From assembly GCF_001010285.1 (NCBI RefSeq), contig NZ_CP011104.1, positions 1,674,001 to 1,738,000 of the forward strand: a stretch of 64,000 nt of DNA, in the 5' to 3' direction. Positions 47,716 through 60,115 of the stretch are shown in pieces (positions within the stretch are counted from its first letter, which is position 1; each line of letters starts with the position of its first letter). The stretch is from Photorhabdus thracensis. Its GTDB lineage: Bacteria; Pseudomonadota; Gammaproteobacteria; Enterobacterales; Enterobacteriaceae. A model generated the notes under the pieces. It was not told the DNA's origin, searched no databases, and saw only the letters and a list, made by a program, of their open reading frames with translations. The translations under genes were made by a program, and so were the position numbers.

Positions 47716-47747
47716 AGAAGGGTGTCTTTACCAGAACACCCTTCCCC
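47716..47747 (-). terminator. metBL operon terminator
   Basis: Minus strand: AAGGGTGT, a 10-base loop, ACACCCTT then CTTC. An 8-base perfect stem about 65 bases after the metL stop; the T-run is weak. Confidence 0.65.
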
Positions 47748-47808
47748 TCGTTACCTCAAATATCAAGCGAAGGAAATTGCATCAGCAAACAAGTGGGGAT
47801 TTTGCAAC

Positions 47809-50244
47809 CTAAAGCAGTTGTGACAAACGGTTAAGATCAGACTGAATCGCGCCTGCTGTAACATCACGACCGGCACCCGGCCCACGGATCACCAGCGGAT
47901 TATCACGATACCAACGACTCTCAATCGCAAATACATTGTCGCACGGTAACAAGGAAGCCAATGGGTGATCGGGACGTACCGCCTCAACACCGACTTTAGC
48001 CTTACCATTCGCATCAAAACGGGCGACATAGCGCAATACCATGCCCATTTCCTGTGCCGCAGCCAATCGCTGTACCATTTGCTCATTGATAACACCGCTG
48101 TTATCAAAGAACTGCTCAATAGAACCTGATTTCGCTTCTTTCGGCACTAATGACTCAACACGCACCTGCTCTGGCTCAATCTCATAGCCAGCTTCACGGG
48201 CAAGGATAATTAGTTTACGCATGACATCCTGACCAGACAGATCAATTCGTGGATCAGGTTCTGTCAGTCCCTGCTGCCACGCCTGTTCAACCAAATCACT
48301 GAATGGCACTGAACCATCAAATTGCAGAAACAGCCAAGATAACGTACCGGAGAAAATACCACTTATGGATAAAATGGTATCGCCACTCTCGCGTAAATCT
48401 CTCACTGTATGGTTGATCGGTAAGCCTGCGCCAACGGTTGCATTGTAAAACCAGTGACGACCGGTTTTGGCAAATGCGTCACGAATAAGACGATAATCAT
48501 TACTACTGGAAGCACCGGCAATTTTATTGGCACTGATAACATGGAAACCATAACTGGCAAAATCACTGTAACATCGTGCCAGTTCTTCACTGGCAGTCAC
48601 ATCCAGGATCACCAGATCGTCATAAGGGTGCGCCCGCATCCACAGGAACAACTCATCGACATCATGCTCTGTCGCTTCAGCATCAAAGAAAGCTAATGCC
48701 CGGCTGGCATCAATCCCCTGATAGTCAAGCAAACTCCGGCGACTATCCGCTACACCCGCCAGAATAAATTCAAAATCACTGCGGGCAGAAATATTTTTCT
48801 GCTCACGGGCGAATAGCTCCAACCAACGGGAGCCGATATTTCCTTTACCAAACAAAATCAGGCCAATTCGCTTTTCAGCACGGAACAAACACTGATGCAG
48901 CCCCTGAATCACATGTTCAGTCTGATTGGTCCGCAGCACAGCGACAAGACTGATACCATCCTCCGCGTGCCAGATAAATTCTACCGGCTGATCTTTAAGC
49001 TGCTGATAAAAACGATGGCAATGCAATGGATTCTTACAGACACCCGCCCCAACCAGCGCCACCAACGCCAATCCTTCTCTCAGGGAAAGTTTCCCCGGCA
49101 GCGCAGCATCTTCCAAAACCTCCAGTGCACTATTCACCACTTCGGAGGTGTAACAGAGCTGAATCAGGTTACAGTCCGGATGGATACCGGCTGCCAGTGG
49201 GCGGATTTGTCCCCGCTTTAACAACAGATCAATATCTTTGTATATCTGTTTGAAATCATTATGGGCAGCCACATGCAATTCAATCAGACAAACTTCATCA
49301 TGGCTGGTGACAATTTTTGCCCCAGTCCCGGAAGCCAACACCCTTTCAATACGGGTGGAGCCCTGCTCCGGCTGATAGCTGCAACGCAGCAGTAAATCAA
49401 TATCACTGACGGAAACAGGCTGTAAGGTACGGGTATGCAGCACAGGTGCTGCAAGACGAGCAAGCTCACTCGCTTCATCCAGACGTAATAAAGGTAACAG
49501 ACAGGCGTCTTTTACTTTTCTCGGATCGGCGCTGTAAACACCAGCGACATCACTCCAGATGGTTACCCGTTTAGCCCCTGCCAGAGCACCAACCTGCGTT
49601 GCAGAATAGTCACTGCCATTTCGCCCCAGTAAAACCGTTTCTCCATCATGATTACTGGAGATAAAACCCGTTACAACCAGCCGCTTATTAAGATTTTGAG
49701 TTAATAGCTGACTCAGTAATGGCTGAGAAAGGTCAACATCAACTTGAGGTTGAGCCGTCCGTTCAGCGCGTAAAAACTGACGGGCATCCACCCAGTCACT
49801 GGCGATGCCCTGAGCTTCAAGTACCGCTGACATCAAACGTGCAGACCAGATCTCTCCATGACCAACAACTTCGGCATAAGTCACATCACTGACCGGCTTA
49901 TCCAGTAATGCACTTAACCTTTCAAGATCAGCAATAAAATGCTTCACCAATTCCTCAGCAACAGTTTCAGGCAGCAAGCCTCTGATAAGATCCTGCTGAT
50001 AACGGCGCAAAACCTGCTGTACCTGATGGGCAGAAATACGGTCATTCTGGCTGAGTTTAAGCCAGTTAATTAACTGGTTGGTTGTGCTGCCTGCCGCGGA
50101 TACCACCATCAAATCACCAGGTTGGCTGTAATTAGCCATAATCTTGGCTACCCGTTGATAACATTTCACATCCGCGAGGCTGCTACCTCCAAACTTATGT
50201 AATTGGCGGCCATTTTCCGCCCCTGCTACTGCCAGTGCACTCAT
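47809..50244 (-). CDS. metL: Bifunctional aspartokinase II/homoserine dehydrogenase II
   Basis: MetL catalyses the first and third steps from aspartate toward methionine and threonine. The 811-residue product has the N-terminal aspartokinase domain (HKFGGSSLADVKCYQRV) and a C-terminal homoserine dehydrogenase domain starting near GLILFGKGNIGSRW. The ATG at 50244 has AAGGAG five bases upstream. The in-frame GTG at 50250 has no space for a ribosome binding site and was rejected. It follows metB without a gap, so it is cotranscribed under MetJ control. Confidence 0.96.
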   Translation of the reverse strand: MSALAVAGAENGRQLHKFGGSSLADVKCYQRVAKIMANYSQPGDLMVVSAAGSTTNQLINWLKLSQNDRISAHQVQQVLRRYQQDLIRGLLPETVAEELVKHFIADLERLSALLDKPVSDVTYAEVVGHGEIWSARLMSAVLEAQGIASDWVDARQFLRAERTAQPQVDVDLSQPLLSQLLTQNLNKRLVVTGFISSNHDGETVLLGRNGSDYSATQVGALAGAKRVTIWSDVAGVYSADPRKVKDACLLPLLRLDEASELARLAAPVLHTRTLQPVSVSDIDLLLRCSYQPEQGSTRIERVLASGTGAKIVTSHDEVCLIELHVAAHNDFKQIYKDIDLLLKRGQIRPLAAGIHPDCNLIQLCYTSEVVNSALEVLEDAALPGKLSLREGLALVALVGAGVCKNPLHCHRFYQQLKDQPVEFIWHAEDGISLVAVLRTNQTEHVIQGLHQCLFRAEKRIGLILFGKGNIGSRWLELFAREQKNISARSDFEFILAGVADSRRSLLDYQGIDASRALAFFDAEATEHDVDELFLWMRAHPYDDLVILDVTASEELARCYSDFASYGFHVISANKIAGASSSNDYRLIRDAFAKTGRHWFYNATVGAGLPINHTVRDLRESGDTILSISGIFSGTLSWLFLQFDGSVPFSDLVEQAWQQGLTEPDPRIDLSGQDVMRKLIILAREAGYEIEPEQVRVESLVPKEAKSGSIEQFFDNSGVINEQMVQRLAAAQEMGMVLRYVARFDANGKAKVGVEAVRPDHPLASLLPCDNVFAIESRWYRDNPLVIRGPGAGRDVTAGAIQSDLNRLSQLL

Positions 50245-50246
50245 GG

Positions 50247-51407
50247 TCACTCCTTTACTACTGCCTGAAATGCATTTTCCAAATCAGCGATTAAATCCTG
50301 ACTATCTTCAATACCCACAGAAACACGCAACAATGAATCCGTAATACCCGCTTCTGCCCTTGCCTGTGCTGACATTCCCGCATGAGTCATAGTAGCAGTA
50401 TGGGAAATCAACGTTTCCACGCCTCCCAATGATTCCGCCAAAGTAAATAATTTCAACTTAGACAGAAAACAGAGTATTGCCGATTCATTGCCATCTAACT
50501 CAAAACTTATCATTGCGCCAAAACCGGACTGTTGCTTACAGGCAATTTCATGCCCTGGATGATCTTTCAAAGCAGGATAAAAAAGTTTCTTCACTAACGG
50601 TTGCTGTTGAAGATAATTCACAATCTCCCGCGCATTATTTTGCTGTAAAAGGATCCGTGGCGATAAAGTACGCATCCCACGCAACAGAAGATAACTATCA
50701 AACGCCGCACCGGTCACACCAATATTATTCGCCCACCAGGCAAGCTCCGTCGCGATATCTTCATCCTTTGCAATAATGGCTCCGGCAATAACATCAGAAT
50801 GTCCATTAAGATACTTAGTACAGGAATGAACAGCCAGATCTGCCCCCAATGCCAGCGGTTTTTGTAATACAGGACTCAGAAAAGTGTTATCAACAATCAC
50901 TGTCGCACCGACATCATGGGAAAGCTGGCATATATGGGCAATATCCACGATACGCAATAAAGGATTACTTGGTGTTTCAATTAATACCAACTTTGGCTTT
51001 CTGGACAATACCTGTTTTAACGCCTGTTCATCACTCTGATCAACAAAAGCCACTTCATAAGCACCGCGTTTACTCTGGCTGTCAAACAAGCGGTAGCTGC
51101 CGCCATAACAGTCATGGGGAGCAACCAACAGATCGCCCGGCTTAAGAAAAACCGTGCATAACAGGTGAATCGCTGACATGCCGCTGCTGGTCATAACAGC
51201 ACCTACTCCCCCCTCCAGTTCAGCCAATACCCTCTGCACCATATCGCGGCCTGGATTACCCCTCCGGGAATAATCATGTGTTCTCGGCTGATTAAAATCA
51301 GTAAAATTATATGTACTGGAAAGATAAATAGGCGGAACAACACAACCATACTGCTCATCATTATTCAGCCCACTGCGAACTGCTATTGTTGCCTGTTTGC
51401 GTGTCAT
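50247..51407 (-). CDS. metB: Cystathionine gamma-synthase
   Basis: MetB is a PLP enzyme that joins O-succinylhomoserine and cysteine to cystathionine. The 386-residue product equals E. coli in length and starts MTRKQATIAVRSGLN. The PLP-binding lysine lies in HSCTKYLNGHSD near residue 198. A GTG four codons upstream was rejected because the family begins at this ATG. It is divergent from metJ across a Met-box array. Confidence 0.96.
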   Translation of the reverse strand: MTRKQATIAVRSGLNNDEQYGCVVPPIYLSSTYNFTDFNQPRTHDYSRRGNPGRDMVQRVLAELEGGVGAVMTSSGMSAIHLLCTVFLKPGDLLVAPHDCYGGSYRLFDSQSKRGAYEVAFVDQSDEQALKQVLSRKPKLVLIETPSNPLLRIVDIAHICQLSHDVGATVIVDNTFLSPVLQKPLALGADLAVHSCTKYLNGHSDVIAGAIIAKDEDIATELAWWANNIGVTGAAFDSYLLLRGMRTLSPRILLQQNNAREIVNYLQQQPLVKKLFYPALKDHPGHEIACKQQSGFGAMISFELDGNESAILCFLSKLKLFTLAESLGGVETLISHTATMTHAGMSAQARAEAGITDSLLRVSVGIEDSQDLIADLENAFQAVVKE

Positions 51408-51465
51408 ATCAGTCACCACTGCCTGTCATAAATTCGAGTCAGGGAAGAATACCCGCCACCACAAT

Positions 51466-51505
51466 AGACGTCAATACATCTAGACATCCAAACCTCTTTA
51501 CGGTT
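51466..51505. promoter_or_regulatory. Met-box array (MetJ operator) between metB and metJ
   Basis: Contiguous 8-base units AGACGTCA, ATACATCT, AGACATCC, AAACCTCT, TTACGGTT; the first three are close to AGACGTCT. They lie between the divergent metB and metJ starts and allow control of both, including MetJ autorepression. Confidence 0.87.
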
Positions 51506-51694
51506 AGATTAAGTAATGGGATAATTATCCATTACAACTATGCTGCTTTTATTATTAGTAGTCATTAGTTTATCGCATATACTATAACTGTATAATTGAT
51601 AAGGAAATCACGATAAAATGGCAATATTTTGCAACGAAAGCGGGTTCTGTTATCCGGCTTACTTTTATGACTTCACGACTATTTAAGGTACCCC

Positions 51695-52012
51695 ATGGCT
51701 GAGTGGAACGGTGAATATGTCAGCCCTTATGCTGAACATGGCAAAAAAAGCGAACAGGTGAAGAAAATCACAGTTTCAATTCCTTTGAAAGTGTTGAGGA
51801 TCCTCACTGATGAGCGCACCCGCCGCCAGGTAAATAACCTGCGTCACGCGACTAACAGTGAATTGCTGTGTGAAGCATTCCTGCATGCATTTACCGGGCA
51901 ACCACTGCCCGATGACGCTGATTTACGCAAAGAGCGTAATGACGAAATCCCAGAGGCTGCCAAAGGGATCATGCGGGAATTAGGCATTGATCCCGATACC
52001 TGGGAATATTGA
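51695..52012 (+). CDS. metJ: Methionine regulon repressor MetJ
   Basis: MetJ is a ribbon-helix-helix dimer that uses S-adenosylmethionine as corepressor. The 105-residue product is almost identical to E. coli MetJ. The beta-strand DNA-reading segment [12 protein letters not shown] lies near residues 22-33. It is divergent from metBL, with a terminator downstream. Confidence 0.98.
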   Translation: MAEWNGEYVSPYAEHGKKSEQVKKITVSIPLKVLRILTDERTRRQVNNLRHATNSELLCEAFLHAFTGQPLPDDADLRKERNDEIPEAAKGIMRELGIDPDTWEY

Positions 52013-52024
52013 TAGTGGCATAAC

Positions 52025-52056
52025 GAAACCTCCTGCAAAATTCAGGGGGTTTTTAC
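52025..52056 (+). terminator. metJ terminator
   Basis: AAACCTCCTG, a 7-base loop, CAGGGGGTTTTT. A strong stem with T-run 13 bases after the metJ stop. Confidence 0.9.
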
Positions 52057-52088
52057 TAATTAAAATACAAAATGACCGATTTAAATAC

Positions 52089-52118
52089 AAAACGCCCGAT
52101 GCAAAACATCGGGCGTTT
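52089..52118 (-). terminator. rpmE terminator
   Basis: AAACGCCCGATG and CATCGGGCGTTT form a 12-base perfect stem, facing rpmE on the minus strand. T/A runs lie on both sides. Confidence 0.88.
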
Positions 52119-52163
52119 GTTCGTACCAGTTGATCTGCTTTATAAGCAGACACAATTTGGCAA

Positions 52164-52379
52164 TTACTTGCCAACACCTGGAACGTTGAAACGTTTGTTG
52201 AAGCGATCAACACGACCACCGGTAGCAACATCACGTTGTTTACCAGTATAGAATGGGTGGCATTGGCCACATACGTCCAGATTCAGAGCGCGATTAACGG
52301 TAGATTTGATCTGCATTACATTACCGCAAGAACAAGTTGCAGTAACTTCTTCATATTTAGGATGAATATCTTTTTTCAT
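52164..52379 (-). CDS. rpmE: 50S ribosomal protein L31 (zinc-binding form)
   Basis: L31 bridges the 50S central protuberance and the 30S head. The 71-residue product starts [20 protein letters not shown]. Cys16, Cys18, Cys37 and Cys40 are the zinc ligands of the C+ form. No zinc-independent paralogue lies in this window. It is monocistronic between metJ and priA. Confidence 0.97.
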   Translation of the reverse strand: MKKDIHPKYEEVTATCSCGNVMQIKSTVNRALNLDVCGQCHPFYTGKQRDVATGGRVDRFNKRFNVPGVGK

Positions 52380-52528
52380 GGGATAACCTCTGTTAAGGCC
52401 GTGTCGCTATCCAGCCCTGTTGCCGCCAGACACCACACGTCGTGTTGATAAAATAAGTTTGGTATCTTTTGTACCAAAGGCGGCGGATCATACAGAATAT
52501 CTGCCTATCCCGCAATGAAATCCGCTGA

Positions 52529-54787
<2,259 letters not shown>

Positions 54788-55113
54788 TGATTAATCATCT
54801 TTATTTTAAAACATATAACGTTATCAGATTAAGCATACTTCTATTAACGAATGAGTAAAATCAACTAAGTCATCCTCAATTAATAAAAAATTATCCACTA
54901 ATTTGCGAGCCATATCGAATAAATGATTCATATCACACTTTTTTGCAAACTAAAGAACAAACGAATTTGCCAAACTGTTTAGAATGGTCCCTTAATAACA
55001 TTGTCATCACCTTAAACCAAAATGTCGTGACTTTCCTAAGGCCACTGACGGTCTCCCGGCAACCAGAAAATGACAATCGTTTAACTAATCAGTCAGGAAA
55101 TGAGGAGTGAGTT
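54788..55113. other. priA-cytR intergenic region
   Basis: 326 bases, AT-rich, without a gene. It contains the cytR promoter region. No confident CRP or CytR site was identified. Confidence 0.5.
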
Positions 55114-56142
55114 TTGGAGCAGAAAAAGAATGGCACCTCTGCAACGATGAAAGATGTCGCTGAAGTGGCTGGCGTTTCTACCGCAACAGTATCAAGAACA
55201 CTCATGAATCCAGAAAAGGTTTCTTCCCAGACACGACAAAAAGTGGAACAAGCTGTACTGGCTGTGGGTTATTACCCAAATAATTTATCCCGTAATCTTA
55301 AACGCAGCGAGTCGAAAACGGTTTTAGTCATAGTGCCGAATATCAGTGACCCTTTTTTCACTGATGTGATTTGCGGTATTGAAGAGACAGCAACGCAACA
55401 GGGTTATCTGGTTTTAATCGGTGATTGTCAACATCAGCAAAAACAGCTACACACATTTCTTAACTTGATTGTCACCAAACAAATTGATGGCCTGTTGCTG
55501 CTTGGCTCCAATATTCCATTTGACGCCAGCAAAGAAGAACAAAAAAACTTGCCGCCCATGGTCATGGCAAACGAATTTGCGCCAGAGCTGGAACTGCCGA
55601 CTATTCATATTGATAACCTGACCGCAGCATTCAATGCCACTCATTACCTGCAAACACTTGGGCATAAGCACATTGCCTGTATCTCCGGGCCGGACGATAT
55701 CCTGCTTTGCCGCTACCGCCTTCAGGGATATATTCAGGCGTTGCGTCGTTCTGGAGGGACAATCCGTGAAGATTATATCGTCCAAGGTAACTTTACCCAT
55801 GAAAGCGGCGCAAAGCTGACCGAGCAGCTGATGTCTCTGCCAGAACCCCCAACAGCTATTTTCTGCCACAGCGATGTGATGGCGATTGGCGTTATGTGGC
55901 AGGCTAAAAGAATGGGCTTAAGAATACCGCAAGATTTATCAATCATTGGGTTTGATAACTTAAGCCTGGCCATGTACAGCGATCCGCCATTAACAACCGT
56001 TGGACAACCCCGTTATGAGATTGGTCAAAAAGCAATGTTGTTGTTGTTGGATCAAATCCAGGGCCATACAACATCTGGCGGTTCTCAATTACTGGAATCT
56101 GAATTAATCATCCGGCAAAGCACCTGTTCGCCTAAAAGCTAG
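55114..56142 (+). CDS. cytR: Nucleoside catabolism repressor CytR (TTG start)
   Basis: A LacI-family repressor that works with CRP at nucleoside uptake and catabolism genes and is induced by cytidine. The 342-residue product has the HTH at about 12-31 (MKDVAEVAGVSTATVSRTL) and a periplasmic-binding-protein-like sensor domain. The start is TTG, six bases after GAGGAG; this places its N-terminus exactly on E. coli CytR. An ATG eleven codons on would cut into the HTH. Confidence 0.93.
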   Translation: MEQKKNGTSATMKDVAEVAGVSTATVSRTLMNPEKVSSQTRQKVEQAVLAVGYYPNNLSRNLKRSESKTVLVIVPNISDPFFTDVICGIEETATQQGYLVLIGDCQHQQKQLHTFLNLIVTKQIDGLLLLGSNIPFDASKEEQKNLPPMVMANEFAPELELPTIHIDNLTAAFNATHYLQTLGHKHIACISGPDDILLCRYRLQGYIQALRRSGGTIREDYIVQGNFTHESGAKLTEQLMSLPEPPTAIFCHSDVMAIGVMWQAKRMGLRIPQDLSIIGFDNLSLAMYSDPPLTTVGQPRYEIGQKAMLLLLDQIQGHTTSGGSQLLESELIIRQSTCSPKS

Positions 56143-56211
56143 GCAAATAACTCCAGGTTAAGTAACATGTCGTTTATTTCCTTTTATTTAAATAACTCAG
56201 CGAATTAGACA

Positions 56212-57033
56212 GTGGCACAACGAGATTATGTGAGTCGCGGGCGTTCAAACGCCCGCCGTAAAAACACCGATAAGAAAAAATACCCGTCCCAGGGGCTGCC
56301 AAAAACCACTCTGGCAATCGCGGTAGCATTGGTCGTTATCTTTATTGGCGGCCTTTATTTTATTACCCACAATGGACAAGAAAGCGCGCCAGACGTACTA
56401 CCAAAACATCCTCAGCAAAATAATGGCTTACCGCCAAAACCAGAAGAGCGCTGGCGCTATATCAAAGAATTGGAAAATCGTCCTGTTGGTATCGCGACGC
56501 CACGTGAGCCATCATCCGGCGAGCAGACAAAATCACGCATTCCGCTGACGGCAGAACAACGGCAGTTGCTTGAACAAATGCAGGCAGATATGCGTCAACC
56601 AGCGACTTCATTACCAGAAGTCCCATACAATGGCGTTCAAGTACCGCGTTCACAAGTGATCATCAAACCATCAGCAGAAACGCAACAACCATTGGAAACA
56701 AGACCACAACCTCAGCAAACATTGCCACAACAACAAATGCAGACTCAGCCAGTTCAGCCACAAACACCGTCACCGGCTGAACCCAGCAAACCTAAACCAG
56801 CAGAAAATGCACAACGTATAATTTTGCAATGTGGTTCATTCCGCAATATGGACCAAGCTGAGTCAGTACGCGCCAACCTGGCATTTGCGGGTATTGAAAG
56901 CCAAATCACAACGGGAGACGGCTGGCATCGTGTCGTTCTTGGCCCTTACAGCAAAAGCACCGCAGGAAAAATGCAGGAACGCCTGAAAGGCGCTGGCGTA
57001 CCCGGTTGTATTCTCCGTGTTGCTGGGGGTTGA
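56212..57033 (+). CDS. ftsN: Cell division protein FtsN (GTG start)
   Basis: FtsN is a late divisome protein that triggers septal peptidoglycan synthesis. The 273-residue product starts at GTG with the conserved MAQRDYVSRG and has a single membrane anchor at about 31-51. The conserved periplasmic segment GLPPKPEERWRYIKELENRP, a Gln/Pro-rich linker and a C-terminal SPOR domain (about 197-270, RIILQCGSFRNMDQAES) follow. It is shorter than E. coli FtsN mainly in the linker. The heat-shock promoter of hslVU overlaps its stop. Confidence 0.95.
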   Translation: MAQRDYVSRGRSNARRKNTDKKKYPSQGLPKTTLAIAVALVVIFIGGLYFITHNGQESAPDVLPKHPQQNNGLPPKPEERWRYIKELENRPVGIATPREPSSGEQTKSRIPLTAEQRQLLEQMQADMRQPATSLPEVPYNGVQVPRSQVIIKPSAETQQPLETRPQPQQTLPQQQMQTQPVQPQTPSPAEPSKPKPAENAQRIILQCGSFRNMDQAESVRANLAFAGIESQITTGDGWHRVVLGPYSKSTAGKMQERLKGAGVPGCILRVAGG

Positions 57034-57054
57034 AAAATGATAATTCTCCCCCAT
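57030..57054 (+). promoter_or_regulatory. Sigma-32 (heat-shock) promoter of hslVU
   Basis: TTGAAA (57030-57035), a 13-base spacer and CCCCAT (57049-57054) match the sigma-32 consensus closely. The -35 overlaps the ftsN stop codon. Confidence 0.85.
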
Positions 57055-57075
57055 TTATACTGCTAGCACCGTGCA

Positions 57076-57118
57076 CACGGTATTTTCGATAGCCATATAC
57101 ACTGTCGAAAGTACCGTG
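57076..57118 (+). promoter_or_regulatory. hslVU 5' leader stem-loop
   Basis: CACGGTATTTTCGA (57076-57089) pairs with TCGAAAGTACCGTG (57105-57118) at 13 of 14 positions, with a 15-base loop. It lies in the 5' untranslated region of hslV. A stabilising hairpin in this leader is known in E. coli; the same role is inferred here. Confidence 0.65.
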
Positions 57119-57156
57119 CGTCACATTTATTTATTTTTGTAACCAAGGGCTTATTC

Positions 57157-57687
57157 GTGACTACAATCGTAAGTGTTCGCCGTAACGGCCAAGTTGTAAT
57201 CGGTGGTGATGGACAGGCAACGATGGGTAATACCGTCATGAAAGGCAATGTCCGCAAAGTTCGCCGCCTCTATAATGACAAAGTAATCGCGGGTTTTGCT
57301 GGCGGTACAGCAGACGCTTTTACTCTGTTTGAACTGTTTGAACGTAAACTTGAAATACATCAAGGACATCTGACCAAGGCAGCCGTTGAACTTGCCAAAG
57401 ACTGGCGGACCGACCGCATGCTACGCAAACTGGAAGCATTGCTGGCAGTCGCAGATGAAAATACCTCCCTGATCATTACAGGTAACGGCGATGTCATTCA
57501 GCCGGAAAATGACCTGATTGCCATTGGTTCCGGTGGCCCATACGCGCAGTCTGCTGCACGAGCAATGCTGGAAAATACCGATCTCAGTGCCAGAGAAATT
57601 GCAGAGAAAGCACTGACAATTGCCGGTGATATCTGTATTTACACCAACCATAATCACAACTTCGAAGAACTTCCTTCAAAAGCGTAA
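57157..57687 (+). CDS. hslV: HslV peptidase subunit of the HslUV protease (GTG start)
   Basis: HslV is a threonine peptidase, proteasome-like, forming a double hexameric ring. The 176-residue product starts at GTG, and Thr2 becomes the N-terminal nucleophile after Met removal ([20 protein letters not shown]). The [15 protein letters not shown] segment is conserved. It lies 11 bases before hslU and is transcribed from the heat-shock promoter. Confidence 0.97.
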   Translation: MTTIVSVRRNGQVVIGGDGQATMGNTVMKGNVRKVRRLYNDKVIAGFAGGTADAFTLFELFERKLEIHQGHLTKAAVELAKDWRTDRMLRKLEALLAVADENTSLIITGNGDVIQPENDLIAIGSGGPYAQSAARAMLENTDLSAREIAEKALTIAGDICIYTNHNHNFEELPSKA

Positions 57688-57698
57688 GGGTAGATAGT

Positions 57699-59030
57699 AT
57701 GTCTGAAATGACTCCACGCGAAATTGTCAGCGAACTTGACAACCACATCATTGGTCAGGACAAAGCGAAACGCGCTGTAGCTATCGCACTCCGTAACCGC
57801 TGGCGTCGTATGCAGCTGAATGAAATGCTGCGTTATGAAGTGACGCCTAAAAATATTCTGATGATTGGCCCAACAGGTGTCGGTAAAACCGAAATCGCCC
57901 GGCGGCTGGCAAAACTGGCAAACGCGCCATTCATCAAAGTTGAAGCGACAAAATTCACCGAAGTTGGCTATGTTGGTAAAGAAGTCGATTCTATCATCCG
58001 TGATCTGACCGATGCTGCGGTTAAAATGGTTCGTCTGCAATCCATTGAAAAAAATCGTTACCGGGCTGAAGAACTGGCAGAAGAGCGCATTCTGGATGTC
58101 TTGATCCCACCAGCAAAAAATAACTGGGGACAAGCGGAGACACAATCTGAACCCTCAGCCGCTCGTCAGGCATTCCGTAAGAAGTTACGTGAAGGTCAGC
58201 TTGATGATAAAGAAATCGAGATCGATGTTGCCACCACACCGGTGGGCGTAGAGATCATGGCACCTCCTGGCATGGAAGAGATGACTAACCAGTTGCAATC
58301 CATGTTCCAGAACCTTGCCGGTCAAAAACATAAATCCCGTAAGCTGAAAATCAAAGATGCTTTCAAACTGCTAGTGGAAGAAGAAGCCGCTAAACTGGTT
58401 AACCCGGAAGAATTGAAACAACAGGCCATTGATTCGGTTGAACAACACGGTATCGTCTTCATTGATGAAATCGACAAAATCTGTAAACGCGGCCAGACTT
58501 CAGGCCCTGACGTTTCCCGTGAAGGTGTTCAGCGTGACCTGTTGCCACTGGTGGAAGGCTGTACGGTATCCACCAAACACGGTATGGTAAAAACAGACCA
58601 TATCCTGTTTATCGCCTCCGGCGCATTCCAGGTTTCCAGCCCTTCTGATCTGATCCCTGAATTACAAGGGCGTCTGCCAATCCGTGTGGAATTACAGGCA
58701 TTAACCACAGAAGATTTTGAACGTATTCTGACTGAACCTAATGCATCCCTGACGGAACAGTACAAAGCGCTGATGGCAACAGAAGGAATGAACATCAGCT
58801 TCACCGCTGATGGCATCCGCAAAATCGCTGAATCGGCATGGCAGGTAAACGAATCAACCGAAAATATCGGTGCCCGTCGCTTGCATACTGTTCTTGAGCG
58901 ACTGATGGAAGATATCTCTTTTGACGCCAGCGAACGTCCTGGTCAATCAGTTGATATCGATGCCAATTACGTCAAAGAACATTTAGATGAGCTGGTTGCA
59001 GATGAAGATCTGAGCCGATTTATCCTATAA
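57699..59030 (+). CDS. hslU: HslU ATPase subunit of the HslUV protease
   Basis: HslU is an AAA+ unfoldase that feeds substrates such as SulA and sigma-32 into HslV. The 443-residue product has Walker A GPTGVGKT (57-64), Walker B FIDEID near residue 255 and the C-terminal DLSRFIL tail that inserts into HslV. It is followed by a terminator before menA. Confidence 0.98.
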   Translation: MSEMTPREIVSELDNHIIGQDKAKRAVAIALRNRWRRMQLNEMLRYEVTPKNILMIGPTGVGKTEIARRLAKLANAPFIKVEATKFTEVGYVGKEVDSIIRDLTDAAVKMVRLQSIEKNRYRAEELAEERILDVLIPPAKNNWGQAETQSEPSAARQAFRKKLREGQLDDKEIEIDVATTPVGVEIMAPPGMEEMTNQLQSMFQNLAGQKHKSRKLKIKDAFKLLVEEEAAKLVNPEELKQQAIDSVEQHGIVFIDEIDKICKRGQTSGPDVSREGVQRDLLPLVEGCTVSTKHGMVKTDHILFIASGAFQVSSPSDLIPELQGRLPIRVELQALTTEDFERILTEPNASLTEQYKALMATEGMNISFTADGIRKIAESAWQVNESTENIGARRLHTVLERLMEDISFDASERPGQSVDIDANYVKEHLDELVADEDLSRFIL

Positions 59031-59065
59031 TCGGAATATACGGTTTCTTATCCGCTATAATTATT

Positions 59066-59096
59066 GATGGGAGGCTCGCCTCCCATTTATTTTTTA
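59066..59096 (+). terminator. hslVU terminator
   Basis: ATGGGAGGC, loop TC, GCCTCCCAT then TTATTTTTT. A 9-base perfect stem with T-run, 36 bases after hslU. Confidence 0.9.
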
Positions 59097-59126
59097 TAAT
59101 ATTTAAAGGAGTAAGTTAACGTAGAA

Positions 59127-60047
59127 ATGAACTCACCAACTTCCGTCAGTCAAACTCAAGCATGGCTGGAGAGTTTACGCCCTAAAACGCTGCCACTCGC
59201 CCTCGCAGCCATTATTACCGGCTCCGCCCTTGCGGTCTGGACAGGACATTTCAAGCTGCCTGTCGCCTTACTGGCTCTGTTAACAGCGGCTATGTTACAA
59301 ATTCTGTCCAATCTCGCCAATGATTACGGCGATGTTGTCAAAGGAAGTGATACTGAAAAACGTATCGGGCCACTGCGCGGTATGCAAAAAGGCGTTATCA
59401 CCGCCTCGCAGATGAAAAAAGCGCTGAAGATTACGGTGCTGTTGGCTTGCCTGTCTGGAATTGCCCTCATTGCCGTTGCCTGTGAAGAACCTAGGGACAT
59501 ATTAGGTTTTCTGGTCCTTGGTCTGTTGGCAATTGTTGCTGCAATTACCTATACAGTCGGCGCAAAACCCTATGGCTATATAGGACTTGGCGATATTTCC
59601 GTACTGATATTCTTTGGCTGGTTAAGTGTTGCCGGGGCTTATTATCTTCAAGCAGGGTTTTTTGACTCAATTGTCATGCTGCCGGCAACTGCCTGTGGTC
59701 TTCTTTCCGCTGCTGTTTTAAATATTAATAATTTGCGTGATATTGAAGATGACAAACGGAATGGCAAAAACACCCTTGCTGTCCGTCTCGGCCCCCAAAA
59801 AGCCCGCTATTATCATGCCTGTCTCATCATCGGAGCCACCCTCTGCCTGGTCTTGTTTACCATACAAAATCTGCCAGGCTGGTCCGGTTGGCTGTTCCTG
59901 CTCGCATTGCCTTTGTTGCTCAAACACATGTGGTATGTGCTCAACGAACCCACACCAGAAGGCATGCGCCCAATGCTGGAACATATGGTTAAAGCGGCAT
60001 TACTGACTAACATTCTGTTTTCGGCTGGACTTGTTCTTAATTATTGA
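59127..60047 (+). CDS. menA: 1,4-dihydroxy-2-naphthoate polyprenyltransferase
   Basis: MenA attaches the polyprenyl chain to dihydroxynaphthoate to form demethylmenaquinone in the inner membrane. The 306-residue product has about nine hydrophobic segments, the prenyl-diphosphate motif NDYGDVVKGSD (65-75) and a second Asp-rich motif, NLRDIEDDKRNGK. It precedes rraA, as in E. coli. Confidence 0.96.
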   Translation: MNSPTSVSQTQAWLESLRPKTLPLALAAIITGSALAVWTGHFKLPVALLALLTAAMLQILSNLANDYGDVVKGSDTEKRIGPLRGMQKGVITASQMKKALKITVLLACLSGIALIAVACEEPRDILGFLVLGLLAIVAAITYTVGAKPYGYIGLGDISVLIFFGWLSVAGAYYLQAGFFDSIVMLPATACGLLSAAVLNINNLRDIEDDKRNGKNTLAVRLGPQKARYYHACLIIGATLCLVLFTIQNLPGWSGWLFLLALPLLLKHMWYVLNEPTPEGMRPMLEHMVKAALLTNILFSAGLVLNY

Positions 60048-60115
60048 TGATTTTGCTAACATCAACCTGAAAGGGATATACTTACTGTTCCATACCTTAA
60101 CCAGACGTAAATCCT

